Source: an uncultured Oscillospiraceae bacterium (GTDB lineage Bacteria; Bacillota; Clostridia; Oscillospirales; Ruminococcaceae). From it: a DNA stretch of 64,000 nt. Shown here piece by piece: positions 32,344 through 41,394 of the stretch. Under the pieces are notes generated by a model. It was not told the origin of the DNA. It saw only the letters and a list, made by a program, of their open reading frames with translations, and did not search any database. A program made the translations under genes and the position numbers. The stretch is from contig CASGAN010000003.1 of the NCBI GenBank assembly GCA_949299455.1, positions 62,001-126,000 on the forward strand. The letters run 5' to 3'. Each line of letters opens with the position of its first letter. Within the stretch, counting starts at the first letter, position 1.

Positions 32344-34269
32344 TTATTCGAGTTCAAATGCACCGGTATACAGACGATAATAGGTACCCTTTTGTGCAAT
32401 CAAATCGTCATGACTGCCGCGTTCAATGATGCGTCCATGATCGAGCACCATAATCACATCGGAATTTTTGACGGTCGACAGACGGTGTGCAATGACAAAT
32501 ACCGTTCTGCCGTGCATCAGTGCATCCATGCCGCGCTGCACAATCGACTCTGTGCGCGTATCGATCGAGGACGTTGCCTCGTCAAGAATCATGACCGGCG
32601 GATCTGCTACCGCTGCACGTGCAATCGAGATCAGCTGGCGCTGACCCTGTGAAAGACCGCTGCCATCACCGCTGAGCACCGTATCATATCCGTTTGGCAG
32701 CATGCGGATAAATCCGTCCGCATTGGCGAGTTTTGCCGCCGCAATACACTCCTCATCCGTCGCATCGAGCTTGCCGTAGCGGATATTTTCCATGACAGTG
32801 CCGGTAAACAGATTGACATCCTGCAAAACAACACCAAGCGAACGGCGCAGATCCGGTTTTTTGATCTTATTGATATTGATCCCGTCATAGCGGATTTTTC
32901 CGTCCGCAATATCATAAAACCGGTTGATGAGGTTTGTGATCGTCGTTTTACCTGCACCGGTTGCACCGACAAATGCGATTTTCTGACCCGGTTTTGCATA
33001 AATGGACACATCGTGCAGCACGATTTTATCCGGCACATAGCCAAAATCAACGCCGTTTAATTCCACAAAGCCAGTAAGTTCCGTATATGTGACCGTTCCG
33101 TCCTGATGCGGGTGTTTCCAAGCCCACAAACCGGTGTGTGTATCGCTTTCCACAAGCGCATCCCCACATTTTTTCGCATTGACGAGCGTTACATATCCGC
33201 TGTCCTGTTCGCTTTCTTCGTCAAGAAGCGCAAAGATGCGGGATGCACCGGCCAAAGCCATAATGATCGACGAAATTTGCTGCGTCACCTGGCTGATTGG
33301 CATGACAAAGCTTCTGGAAAGCTGTAAAAACGAAGCGATTGCGCCAAGCGTCATCACGCCCATACCCGTCAGCGAGAGATTCATTACCCCGCCCAGCGCC
33401 ATCAATCCGCCCAAAACAGCGATCAGCACATATAACGAATAGCCGAGTGCATTCATAATCGGTCCCAGAATGTTTGCAAACTGGTTTGCTTTTTTGGAGT
33501 GAAGAAAGAGTTCTTCATTTTTCTCATCAAACGCCTGCTCTGTCTTGCGTTCATAGCAGAACACCTTAATGACACGCTGACCGTTAATCATCTCTTCGAC
33601 AAATCCGTTCACCGTACCGAGTGATTCCTGCTGCAAGATAAAGTAACGGCTGCTCTTTGCAGTAACTTTTCCGATCACCTTGAACATCAGAAAGAGGAAA
33701 ACGACCACAAAAAGTGTGAGCCAAACACTCAGCGCCAGCATCGAGAAAAACACTGCCACAACGGAAAAAATCGAAGAAATGGTCTGCGGAATACTCTGCG
33801 ATATCATCTGACGCAGCGTATCCGTATCGTTTGTATAGTGACTCATGATGTCACCATGCGTATGCGTATCAAAATATTTGATCGGAAGAGTCTGCATATG
33901 TGCAAACATCTCATCACGGATCGATTTGAGCGTTCCCTGCGAAACGATCGCCATGATGCGGTTATACATCAAAGATGCCAGCGCACCGATCAGGTAAATT
34001 GCCGCCATTTGACAAAGCGCAAACAAAAGCGGTGTAAACACCGGTGCGGAATCCAGCAAAAGCGGCGCAATATAATCATCAATCAGCTTCTGCAAAAACA
34101 GTGAAGACATCACGCTTGCAAATGCACTGACTGCAATACAGATAAACACAAAAATCAAATGCAGGCGATACGCTTTCATATACGAAAGCAGACGCTTGAA
34201 CGTCTTTTTGTCAAGCTGCTGAAAGCTTTGCTTCATCGAAAACTGCCGGCCATTAGGACGCACTGTCAT
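32344..34269 (-). CDS. ABC exporter half-transporter, canonical subunit
   Basis: 641 residues from ATG 34269, four bases after AAAGGAG, overlapping the partner gene by 17 bases. An N-terminal six-helix exporter domain occupies about 30-330. The ATPase domain has Walker A GATGAGKTT, signature LSQGQ, and Walker B MILDEATSSID with the catalytic Glu. About 40 extra residues (SDTHTGLWAWKHPHQDG) come before the ATPase domain, as in LmrD/BmrD/EfrB-like subunits. With the gene at 34253 it forms a heterodimeric multidrug-type exporter. Behind a MarR regulator, so substrate-induced expression is likely. Confidence 0.92.
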   Translation of the reverse strand: MTVRPNGRQFSMKQSFQQLDKKTFKRLLSYMKAYRLHLIFVFICIAVSAFASVMSSLFLQKLIDDYIAPLLLDSAPVFTPLLFALCQMAAIYLIGALASLMYNRIMAIVSQGTLKSIRDEMFAHMQTLPIKYFDTHTHGDIMSHYTNDTDTLRQMISQSIPQTISSIFSVVAVFFSMLALSVWLTLFVVVFLFLMFKVIGKVTAKSSRYFILQQESLGTVNGFVEEMINGQRVIKVFCYERKTEQAFDEKNEELFLHSKKANQFANILGPIMNALGYSLYVLIAVLGGLMALGGVMNLSLTGMGVMTLGAIASFLQLSRSFVMPISQVTQQISSIIMALAGASRIFALLDEESEQDSGYVTLVNAKKCGDALVESDTHTGLWAWKHPHQDGTVTYTELTGFVELNGVDFGYVPDKIVLHDVSIYAKPGQKIAFVGATGAGKTTITNLINRFYDIADGKIRYDGININKIKKPDLRRSLGVVLQDVNLFTGTVMENIRYGKLDATDEECIAAAKLANADGFIRMLPNGYDTVLSGDGSGLSQGQRQLISIARAAVADPPVMILDEATSSIDTRTESIVQRGMDALMHGRTVFVIAHRLSTVKNSDVIMVLDHGRIIERGSHDDLIAQKGTYYRLYTGAFELE

Positions 34270-36007
34270 CGTCTCCTTTCGTTTGAGATTCATATACTTC
34301 TTTATAAATCGGACTGCTTGCAATCAATTCCTCATGTTTGCCGCATGCCATGATTTTACCGTCTTCCAGTACGAGAATCATATCCGCATGCTCTACAGAG
34401 GCAATTCGCTGTGCAATAATCAGTTTGGTTGTATCCGGAATTTCTTTCGCAAACGCTTCTCGAATCAGCGCGTCGGTTCGTGTATCAACCGCACTGGTGG
34501 AATCGTCGAGAATCAGAATTTTCGGATGCTTTAACAGTGCGCGCGCAATACAAAGACGCTGTTTCTGTCCGCCGGACACGTTTGTGCCGCCCTGCTCGAT
34601 ATAGGTGTCATAACCTTTTGGAAATGCGCGGATAAAGTCGTCTGCCTGTGCAAGCTTACAAACATGGACCAGTTCTTCATCTGTTGCATGCTCGTTGCCC
34701 CAGCGCAGATTTTCTTTGATAGTACCGGAAAACAGAACATTTTTCTGCAGTACCATTGCAACTGCATCACGCAGCACATCCAGGTTATACTCGCGCACAT
34801 CGACGCCGCCCACCTTCACTGCGCCTTCACGCACATCGTACAGACGCGGAATCAGCTGCACAAGGCTCGACTTGGATGCACCGGTCACGCCGATAATGCC
34901 GACCGTGCTACCCGCGGGAATCTCTAAATTGATATCATCTAAAACCGGTTTTCCTTTGTTGCGGTGATACGAAAACGTCACATGCTCAAACGAAATGCTG
35001 CCGTCTGCCACCTCTGTCACAGCATTTTCCGGCGTTGTGATGTCCGGTATTTCATCGAGCAGTTCTACAGCACGCTCGCCGGAAGTGCGCGAAATCGTAA
35101 TCATAACAAACACCATCGACAGACCCATCAGGCTCATCAAAATCTGAGCAGCATAAGAGATGAGGCTTAAAAGCTCACCTGTCGAAAGGCCGAGCGCCGC
35201 ATCGCCGCCGCATGCAACGACTGCACGCGCACCAAACCACGACAGCAGAATAATCGCTGCATACATACAAATCTGCATCAGCGGTGCGTTCCATGCAAGC
35301 TGCTGTTCTGCTTTTTTGAAGTTCTTATAAATCCGTTCGGAGATGGCATTGAACTTTTCCTCTTCATGTGTTTCACGGACAAACGATTTGACCACACGAA
35401 TGCCATGCAGATTCTCCTGCACCACATTATTTAACTTATCATATGTACGGAACACCCGCTCAAAGATCGGATGTGTTTTGATCATAATGAAATAAAGACC
35501 AAATGCCAAAACCGGGATGATTGCCAAAAAGATAATCGACAAATTTGCATCGATCGAAAACGATGCCGCCAGCGAGAAAATCATCATCAGCGGACTGCGC
35601 ACTGCCATGCGGATAATCATCTGATACGTATTTTGCAGGTTGGTGACGTCGGTTGTCAGACGTGTGACAATACTTGCCGGCGAAAACTTATCGATATTTG
35701 AGAACGAAAATGTCTGCACCTTATAAAACATATCGTGGCGCAGATTGCGTGCAAAGCCGCTCGACGCACTTGCAGCAAACCGGCCTGAAATAATGCCGGA
35801 AACAAGCTGTCCCGCAGCTGCCAGCAGCAGCACAATGCCCATTTTGATCACGTAATTCATATTGCCGGCGTCAATACCGTAGTCAATCAAATTTGCCATC
35901 AGCAGCGGAATGATTACCTCGAACACCACTTCGATGCCGATGGTGATCATGGCCCAGATGGAATCTCTTTTCTGTTCGCGGATACTCCGCATCAATTTCC
36001 GAATCAA
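34253..36007 (-). CDS. ABC exporter half-transporter, degenerate-site subunit
   Basis: 584 residues. Six membrane helices (about 15-305), then the ATPase domain with Walker A GVTGASKSS, signature VSGGQ and Walker B ILDDSTSAVD, where Asp replaces the catalytic Glu. This asymmetry is typical of heterodimeric exporters (LmrC, BmrC, EfrA type). It overlaps the MarR gene by four bases upstream and the partner subunit by 17 bases downstream, giving a three-gene operon. Substrates (drugs, lipids or peptides) cannot be read from the sequence. Confidence 0.92.
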   Translation of the reverse strand: MIRKLMRSIREQKRDSIWAMITIGIEVVFEVIIPLLMANLIDYGIDAGNMNYVIKMGIVLLLAAAGQLVSGIISGRFAASASSGFARNLRHDMFYKVQTFSFSNIDKFSPASIVTRLTTDVTNLQNTYQMIIRMAVRSPLMMIFSLAASFSIDANLSIIFLAIIPVLAFGLYFIMIKTHPIFERVFRTYDKLNNVVQENLHGIRVVKSFVRETHEEEKFNAISERIYKNFKKAEQQLAWNAPLMQICMYAAIILLSWFGARAVVACGGDAALGLSTGELLSLISYAAQILMSLMGLSMVFVMITISRTSGERAVELLDEIPDITTPENAVTEVADGSISFEHVTFSYHRNKGKPVLDDINLEIPAGSTVGIIGVTGASKSSLVQLIPRLYDVREGAVKVGGVDVREYNLDVLRDAVAMVLQKNVLFSGTIKENLRWGNEHATDEELVHVCKLAQADDFIRAFPKGYDTYIEQGGTNVSGGQKQRLCIARALLKHPKILILDDSTSAVDTRTDALIREAFAKEIPDTTKLIIAQRIASVEHADMILVLEDGKIMACGKHEELIASSPIYKEVYESQTKGDDDSAS

Positions 36008-36480
36008 ACGGTTTCCTCCTTTAATGCTTTTTGACGCTCACGCTCGGCGGCGTCTATATTTTCCTGCATGCGATTCAAATAGGAAAGCAATGTGGCAGTT
36101 TCTTCGGCGGTAAAGCCTTTTAAAAGAATCTGCTCGAGCATTTCGTGATCGGCGTTGATCGTTTCAAGCAGATCCCTTGCCTGCTTTGTGAGTGTCAGCT
36201 GACGCAGACGCGAATCTGTTTTGCCGACATGCCGTTGTACAAATCCCTTGCGCACCAATAGATCGACAACCTTTGATGCTGTGGAACGTGTCACGCCAAA
36301 GTGACGCTCGATATCACGCAGATGAACGGGGGTGTCCTTTTGCTCCGCGATGAAATGAATCACCCAGGTGTTTGCACCGGTCAGCAAATCATTTTCTCGT
36401 TTATGCGAATAGATATCAACAAACCGGTGAATGGTGGTATTTAACGCGTAAAGCGTCCGCCCGATTCTCTCTATTGCCAT
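36004..36480 (-). CDS. MarR-family transcriptional regulator
   Basis: 158 residues from ATG 36480, ten bases after AAGGAGA; upstream codons run into the promoter. The winged helix is at about 45-110 (VHLRDIERHFGVTRSTASKVV, then the wing HVGKTDSRLRQLTLT). It heads the ABC exporter operon and a perfect inverted repeat lies over its promoter, so it is the probable repressor of the exporter, released by the exported compound. Confidence 0.92.
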   Translation of the reverse strand: MAIERIGRTLYALNTTIHRFVDIYSHKRENDLLTGANTWVIHFIAEQKDTPVHLRDIERHFGVTRSTASKVVDLLVRKGFVQRHVGKTDSRLRQLTLTKQARDLLETINADHEMLEQILLKGFTAEETATLLSYLNRMQENIDAAERERQKALKEETV

Positions 36481-36519
36481 AGATAACGGTCTCCTTTTTG
36501 CGTATAGCCGCATGCAAAA

Positions 36520-36566
36520 TTGTTGGATTTGGTATATATTATAGTTTCCGTATCCAACAAAGTCAA
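36520..36566 (-). promoter_or_regulatory. Promoter and operator of the MarR-ABC operon
   Basis: On the minus strand TTGACT (36561-36566), 17 bases, TATAAT (36538-36543). Perfect 9-bp inverted repeat TTGTTGGAT (36520-36528) and ATCCAACAA (36552-36560) brackets the -10 box, half-sites 32 bases apart (about three helical turns). Confidence 0.8.
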
Positions 36567-36659
36567 GTGAAAAAATTGATTGATGATCGGTTTTTTTGCT
36601 TTTTCTCCCCAGCAAACGGAAGACTTATCGATTTTTTAAACTAAAATAGAAAAAAGATA

Positions 36660-36688
36660 TTGACAAACAAAAGAAAGTATGATAACAT
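36660..36688 (+). promoter_or_regulatory. Promoter of the second initiator tRNA gene
   Basis: TTGACA (36660-36665), 17 bases, TAACAT (36683-36688), same geometry as for copy 1. Confidence 0.7.
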
Positions 36689-36708
36689 ATTTAAGCAATC
36701 GAAAATAT

Positions 36709-36784
<76 letters not shown>

Positions 36785-36790
36785 CACCGA

Positions 36791-36820
36791 AACCGGACAC
36801 AAATTGTGTCCGGTTTTTTT
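36791..36820 (+). terminator. Terminator of tRNA-fMet copy 2
   Basis: AACCGGACAC / GTGTCCGGTT hairpin with 5-base loop and following T-run. Confidence 0.92.
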
Positions 36821-36974
36821 CTTTTCTTTCCATCAAACAGTCTTTCGTGTTCAGCGAAAGGCTTTTTTCATTCTAAACGCAAATCGTTTTCTGCTCCGTC
36901 ATTCTTGAAAAGCAAAGGTGTTTATGCTACGCTATACAAAAAAGCGGTACGGAAACAAAGCAGGAGGAATGTTT

Positions 36975-39176
36975 ATGCACGATAAGAACCGTTTGGAGCA
37001 ATATCAAAACGCAAAAAACGAAGCAGAACATATGGAAGTTGAAGATATTATCTGGCAGATGACGATCTGTGATATAGAACAGTTCTTGACAGACGGCAAA
37101 CTGGATGTCAAAAAGGCGGATGCTTACTTTCATGGACATGCGCCGGGCGGCGTGCTCGCACCCAAGACCTCGCCTGATCAAGCGGCAGAATATATCCGGC
37201 AGTTTAAAAAATATATCAGGGATCATACCAACGGCATTCCGCCTTTGGTGATCTCGGAAATGCTCCACGGCGTCACTTCGCCTCAAATGACGGTGTTCCC
37301 CCAGTCGCTGGCAATGGGTGCTGCATTCGACCGAGATCTGACGCATCGGGTTGCCTGTGCCATTGGCGATGAGGCGGAAAGCATCGGAATCAATCAGGGA
37401 TTGGCACCGGTTTTGGATCTCGCACTGGACCCACGCTGGGGACGTGTAGAGGAGTGTTATGGCGAAGATCCGTATCTCGTTTCAGAGCTTGGCAAACAAT
37501 ACGTAAGCGGTGTGCAATATGCCTCTGACAAAAGACTGCGCATCGCCGCCACGGTCAAACATTTTGCCGTACACGGCAATCCGGAGGGCGGTGTCAATCT
37601 GGCAGCTTCCTCGGTCGGTGAACGTGAGATCCGCCGGCTGTATCTCAAGCCATTCCGCGAAGTCATCACCTCGGAACATCCGCTGTCCGTTATGCCGGCA
37701 TACAGCGAAAACGACGGAATTCCATGCCATCAAAACCAATGGCTGTTGGAGGAGATTCTGCGAAAAGAGCTTGGCTTTGAAGGATATCTGATTTCAGATT
37801 TTGAAGCCATCGATATGCTTCATACGCTCCATCACACCGCCTCCTCTCAACAGGAAGCGCTCATCTTTGCATTCACTGCAGGAGTCGACCTGGAAGCGCC
37901 CGGCATGAAAGACTTTGCTTTGAAAATGAAACAGCTCGTTTCGCGGGGACTGCTCTCAGCAGAGCTTTTAAAACAGCGTGTCGCCAATATCCTGTTTGTC
38001 AAGCATGCACTGCATTTGTTTGACGAACCCACCGCTTCGTCTGCAATGCCGGACTTTGACATGCATCGTGAACTTGCGCTGGAGGCTGCGCGCAAATCGA
38101 TCGTACTGCTCGAAAACCGAGGTAACATCCTGCCCATTCGTGCAGGACAATACGCGAACATCGCGGTGATCGGTCCTGCCGGGAAAACGGTGGAATTTGG
38201 TGATTACAGCATCCGCAAGGAGGTCTCGGCTGTATGGGAGGAAATCGCTGCGGCATTCCCTGAAAGCCGTGTCACCTACGCTCCCGGCTGTGAATATTTT
38301 GATGCAGATGAGAAACTGCTGGCGCAGGCAAATCAGGCCGCGGAAGAAGCAGACTGTATCATTCTGGCGGTGGGTGAACGGAGTGTCACAAACTTCGGCA
38401 TCGGCTGGGGTGTAGAAGATGCAACCATCTCCCTCTGCGGTGAAGGCTATGACAGCTGTACGCTGCGTCTGTCTCCCGCACAAGAAACGCTTTGCCGCGA
38501 AATACTCTCCAAAGGAAAGCCCGTCATTCTGCTGCAAATCGGCGGACGTCCTTTGGCGCTTGGCGATCTTTACACGCAGTGTCAGGGGATTCTCCACTGC
38601 TTCTATGGCGGTGAAATGTTCGCAAAAGCAGCCGCAGATATTTTATCGGGAAAGATCTGCCCGTCCGGACGCCTGCCGGTCTCCATTCCCCGTTCGGTTG
38701 GCAATCTTCCCTGCTACTATCATCATAAGCCCTCTTCCAGAGGATTTTATCACCGTCCCGGCAGTCTTTCGGTACCCGGAAGAGACTATGTCACAGAAAC
38801 GCCCGGTGCACTGTATTCATTCGGCTATGGAAAAAGCTATACGGAATTTGTGTATGAGAATTTAATCGTAGACACTGCCGATTTTGCAGAAAAAGGCTGT
38901 ATCCATGCGACTGTAACAGTGAAAAACACCGGTACAATGGATGCAGAGGACGTCGTCCTGCTCTATGTGCGGGATCTTGTTTCCTCGGTCACCGTGCCGG
39001 TGCGGGAGTTAAAAGGGTTTGCGCGTGTCTTTGTCCCGCACGGTGAACAGGTGCAAGTTTCCTTCACCATAGACCGGAAAGAATTCTGCATTTGGGATGC
39101 GGCGATGCGCTTTGTACTTGAACCGGGAGATTTTGCGATTGCGGTGGGAGATTTGACGCAGATCATCACACTGTGA
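36975..39176 (+). CDS. GH3 beta-glycosidase
   Basis: 733 residues from ATG 36975 (AGGAGG seven bases upstream; an ATG two codons earlier is too close to it). The N-terminal GH3 barrel has GLAPVLDLALDPRWGRVEE and GEDPYLVSELG, KHFAVHGNPEGG, and the nucleophile Asp275 in YLISDFEAIDML. The second domain is at about 360-580 and a fibronectin-III-like C-terminus (LYSFGYGKSYTEF) ends it. There is no signal peptide, so it is cytoplasmic. Members cut beta-glucosides or beta-xylosides; specificity is not predictable here. It is flanked by the tRNA and the glycine riboswitch unit. Confidence 0.93.
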   Translation: MHDKNRLEQYQNAKNEAEHMEVEDIIWQMTICDIEQFLTDGKLDVKKADAYFHGHAPGGVLAPKTSPDQAAEYIRQFKKYIRDHTNGIPPLVISEMLHGVTSPQMTVFPQSLAMGAAFDRDLTHRVACAIGDEAESIGINQGLAPVLDLALDPRWGRVEECYGEDPYLVSELGKQYVSGVQYASDKRLRIAATVKHFAVHGNPEGGVNLAASSVGEREIRRLYLKPFREVITSEHPLSVMPAYSENDGIPCHQNQWLLEEILRKELGFEGYLISDFEAIDMLHTLHHTASSQQEALIFAFTAGVDLEAPGMKDFALKMKQLVSRGLLSAELLKQRVANILFVKHALHLFDEPTASSAMPDFDMHRELALEAARKSIVLLENRGNILPIRAGQYANIAVIGPAGKTVEFGDYSIRKEVSAVWEEIAAAFPESRVTYAPGCEYFDADEKLLAQANQAAEEADCIILAVGERSVTNFGIGWGVEDATISLCGEGYDSCTLRLSPAQETLCREILSKGKPVILLQIGGRPLALGDLYTQCQGILHCFYGGEMFAKAAADILSGKICPSGRLPVSIPRSVGNLPCYYHHKPSSRGFYHRPGSLSVPGRDYVTETPGALYSFGYGKSYTEFVYENLIVDTADFAEKGCIHATVTVKNTGTMDAEDVVLLYVRDLVSSVTVPVRELKGFARVFVPHGEQVQVSFTIDRKEFCIWDAAMRFVLEPGDFAIAVGDLTQIITL

Positions 39177-39204
39177 GTGCATAAAATTCTTCTCACTTTT
39201 TTGT
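39175..39204 (+). terminator. Probable terminator of the GH3 gene
   Basis: GTGAG / CTCAC hairpin followed by six T, directly at the GH3 stop; short stem. Confidence 0.5.
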
Positions 39205-39205
39205 C

Positions 39206-39234
39206 TTGACTTTTACACTTTATTGTGATAGAAT
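39206..39234 (+). promoter_or_regulatory. Promoter of the glycine riboswitch-symporter unit
   Basis: TTGACT (39206-39211), 17 bases, TAGAAT (39229-39234). Confidence 0.75.
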
Positions 39235-39265
39235 ATCGAACATATTAAAAAATGCGACAAATGAA

Positions 39266-39436
39266 GTTTACAGGAAAAGCAGATTCTGCTGCCGAAGGAG
39301 TAACACTTTCAGGCTTCTTGCAATCAAGATGATGACTGTAAATGGATGCGGCTCTGGAGAACGTCCGAATATGGGCTGCCGAAGGTGCAACGCATTGGTT
39401 TTTCCGATGCGAAATCTCTCAGGCAAAAGGACAGAG
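39266..39436 (+). promoter_or_regulatory. Tandem glycine riboswitch
   Basis: Two aptamers in series. The first (about 39266-39342) is closed by TTTACAG / CTGTAAA and contains GCTGCCGAAGGAGTAA. The second (about 39351-39436) contains GCTGCCGAAGGTGCAA and ends CTCTCAGGCAAAAGGACAGAG (given as CTCTCAGGCAAAAGG then ACAGAG), the class signature. It precedes an AGCS-type amino acid symporter, one of the known targets of this riboswitch. Confidence 0.93.
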
Positions 39437-39445
39437 TGAAATATC

Positions 39446-39524
39446 AGGTGCTTTTTTAAAGCACCGCTATTTCGTTTGAACTTGTTTTTCAAAGCCGGAT
39501 TCGTTATGAATCTGGCTTTTTTTG
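39446..39524 (+). terminator. Expression platform of the glycine riboswitch
   Basis: A hairpin GGTGCTTT/AAAGCACC (about 39448-39466) and then a strong terminator, AAAGCCGGATTC / GAATCTGGCTTT with T-run (39491-39524), lie between the aptamers and the gene. Glycine binding presumably decides whether the second hairpin forms. Confidence 0.75.
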
Positions 39525-39556
39525 TTGCTCGCAGAAAGAAAGGGCTTTTGATTAAA

Positions 39557-40924
39557 ATGGAACAGCTTGCTTCGTGGATCAGTACCGTCAGTGATTTTGT
39601 GTGGAACAATTTATTGCTATGGCTGCTTGTCGGAACCGGTATTTTGTTCACGATCCGCACACGATTTGTTCAGCTTCGAAAACTCGGCGAAGGCTTCCGC
39701 AACTTATTCAGCGGATTTTCGCTGAAAGGAAAAAAAGCCGGAAAAGAAGGCATGTCCTCGTTCCAGGCACTGACAACCGCCATTGCTGCACAGGTGGGCA
39801 CCGGCAATATCACCGGCTGCGCAACCGCGCTTTACTCCGGCGGCCCGGGTGCGATTTTCTGGATGTGGGTGTCTGCATTTTTCGGTATGGCAACCATCTA
39901 CGGCGAGGCGGTTCTGGCACAGAAGTTTAAAGCAAAAGACCGCGACGGCGAAGTCACCGGCGGCCCGATTTATTACATCCGTGCACGTTTCACCGGTCGG
40001 TTCGGAAAATTCTTAGCCGGATTTTTTGCACTGGCGATCATCTTTGCACTGGGCTTTACCGGCAACATGGTACAGGCAAACTCCATCAGCGCTGCATTTA
40101 CGACGGCATTCCATATCCCGCCGATCGTCATCGGTATTTTGGTGGCAGTGATGGCAGGCTTTATCTTCATCGGCGGTGTTGCGCGCATTGCATCCATCAC
40201 TGAAAAACTCGTTCCGGTCATGTCTGTTTTCTACGTGCTGGGCTGCCTCATCATCCTCTGCATCAATCACGATATGATTCTCAGTGCGTTCCAGTCGATC
40301 TTTGCGGCTGCATTTAATCCGCAGGCAGTGCTCGGCGGTGCAGTCGGCATCACAGTACGTGAGGCAATGCGCTTTGGTGTTGCACGCGGACTGTTCTCAA
40401 ACGAAGCCGGCATGGGTTCCACACCGCATGCACACGCGCTTGCAAAGGTGGAAAAACCGCAGGATCAGGGTATCATCGCAATGGTCGGCGTATTTTTTGA
40501 TACCTTCATCGTGTTGACGCTGACCGCACTCGTCATCCTTACCTCCGGACTGCTTCAGCCGGGCGTTAAAGGTGCACTTGAGGGCACTGCACTCGCACAG
40601 GCGGCATTCAACCATGCATTCGGTGGATTCGGCAACGTCTTTGTGGCAATCTGCATGTTCTTCTTCGCGTTCTCAACGATTATCGGCTGGTACTTCTTCG
40701 GTGAGCGCAATGTAAAAGCGCTCTTCGGCAAAAAGGCCATTAAAATTTACGCCGCAATTGTTGTGGTATGCATTGCAGTCGGCTCCGCACTCAAAGTCAA
40801 CCTTGTTTGGAACCTTTCCGATCTGTTTAACGGACTGATGGTGTTCCCGAACCTGATTGCACTGCTTTTCCTCTCGTCTATTGTCAAAAAAGCCGCAAAG
40901 GGCGAAGATATTCTCAAAAAATAA
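39557..40924 (+). CDS. Sodium:alanine/glycine symporter, AGCS family
   Basis: 455 residues from ATG 39557, about 12 bases after AAAGGG; upstream in-frame ATGs fall inside the terminator. About eleven membrane helices. The family signature is near residue 75-110 (FQALTTAIAAQVGTGNITG, then GPGAIFWMWVSAFFGMAT). GLFSNEAGMGSTPHAHA is the conserved block near 300. It co-transports alanine or glycine with Na+. The glycine riboswitch in its leader argues for glycine as the regulating, and likely transported, amino acid. Confidence 0.94.
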   Translation: MEQLASWISTVSDFVWNNLLLWLLVGTGILFTIRTRFVQLRKLGEGFRNLFSGFSLKGKKAGKEGMSSFQALTTAIAAQVGTGNITGCATALYSGGPGAIFWMWVSAFFGMATIYGEAVLAQKFKAKDRDGEVTGGPIYYIRARFTGRFGKFLAGFFALAIIFALGFTGNMVQANSISAAFTTAFHIPPIVIGILVAVMAGFIFIGGVARIASITEKLVPVMSVFYVLGCLIILCINHDMILSAFQSIFAAAFNPQAVLGGAVGITVREAMRFGVARGLFSNEAGMGSTPHAHALAKVEKPQDQGIIAMVGVFFDTFIVLTLTALVILTSGLLQPGVKGALEGTALAQAAFNHAFGGFGNVFVAICMFFFAFSTIIGWYFFGERNVKALFGKKAIKIYAAIVVVCIAVGSALKVNLVWNLSDLFNGLMVFPNLIALLFLSSIVKKAAKGEDILKK

Positions 40925-40931
40925 AACAACA

Positions 40932-40975
40932 AGCGCCTGCGCTCCATCAGATAACGGAGAACAGGCGCTCTTTTT
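40932..40975 (+). terminator. Terminator of the symporter gene
   Basis: AGCGCCTG / CAGGCGCT outer stem with an inner CTCC/GGAG pairing, followed by CTTTTT. Confidence 0.8.
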
Positions 40976-40981
40976 GATACA

Positions 40982-41016
40982 CAAAAACGGGATGGCACCG
41001 ATTCGGTGTCATCCCG
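40982..41016 (-). terminator. Terminator of ireB
   Basis: CGGGATG-CACC / GGTG-CATCCCG stem (one mismatch), followed on the minus strand by TTTTTG. Confidence 0.8.
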
Positions 41017-41038
41017 CCTTTTGTTTTGATGAACAAGT

Positions 41039-41284
41039 TTATTCGGACAAATATGCTTTGACCATTGCCTGAAGCAGCTCGTCGCGATCCACATGACGGA
41101 TCAAGCTTCTCGCGTTGTTGTATGTGGTAATATATGCCGGATCCTCAGACAGAATATAGCCAACAATCTGGCTGATCGGATTGTATCCTTTATGACTGAG
41201 CGCATCATACACCGTAGTCAAAATCCGCTTCATCTCCTGATCTTTTTCATTGCTGACCGAAAAAGTCATCGTCTTGTCATACAT
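41039..41284 (-). CDS. ireB: IreB-family regulatory phosphoprotein
   Basis: 81 residues from ATG 41284 behind GGGAGG. The family's conserved N-terminus (MYDKTMTFSV) and core (VYDALSHKGYNPISQIVGYI, SEDPAYITTYNNARSLIR) are clear. In Enterococcus faecalis IreB is phosphorylated by the kinase IreK and restrains cephalosporin resistance. In many Firmicutes it lies beside alaS and ruvX; here it is alone between terminator and pheT. No IreK-type kinase is in the window. Confidence 0.93.
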   Translation of the reverse strand: MYDKTMTFSVSNEKDQEMKRILTTVYDALSHKGYNPISQIVGYILSEDPAYITTYNNARSLIRHVDRDELLQAMVKAYLSE

Positions 41285-41394
41285 CTCGAAAACCTCCCTG
41301 TCTGATTCAATTTCAGATATCCACTTTATTATACAATAAAGAAGCGAAAGAAACAACCTATTTGCGCAAAATCACACAAATATTTTCTCCCATT

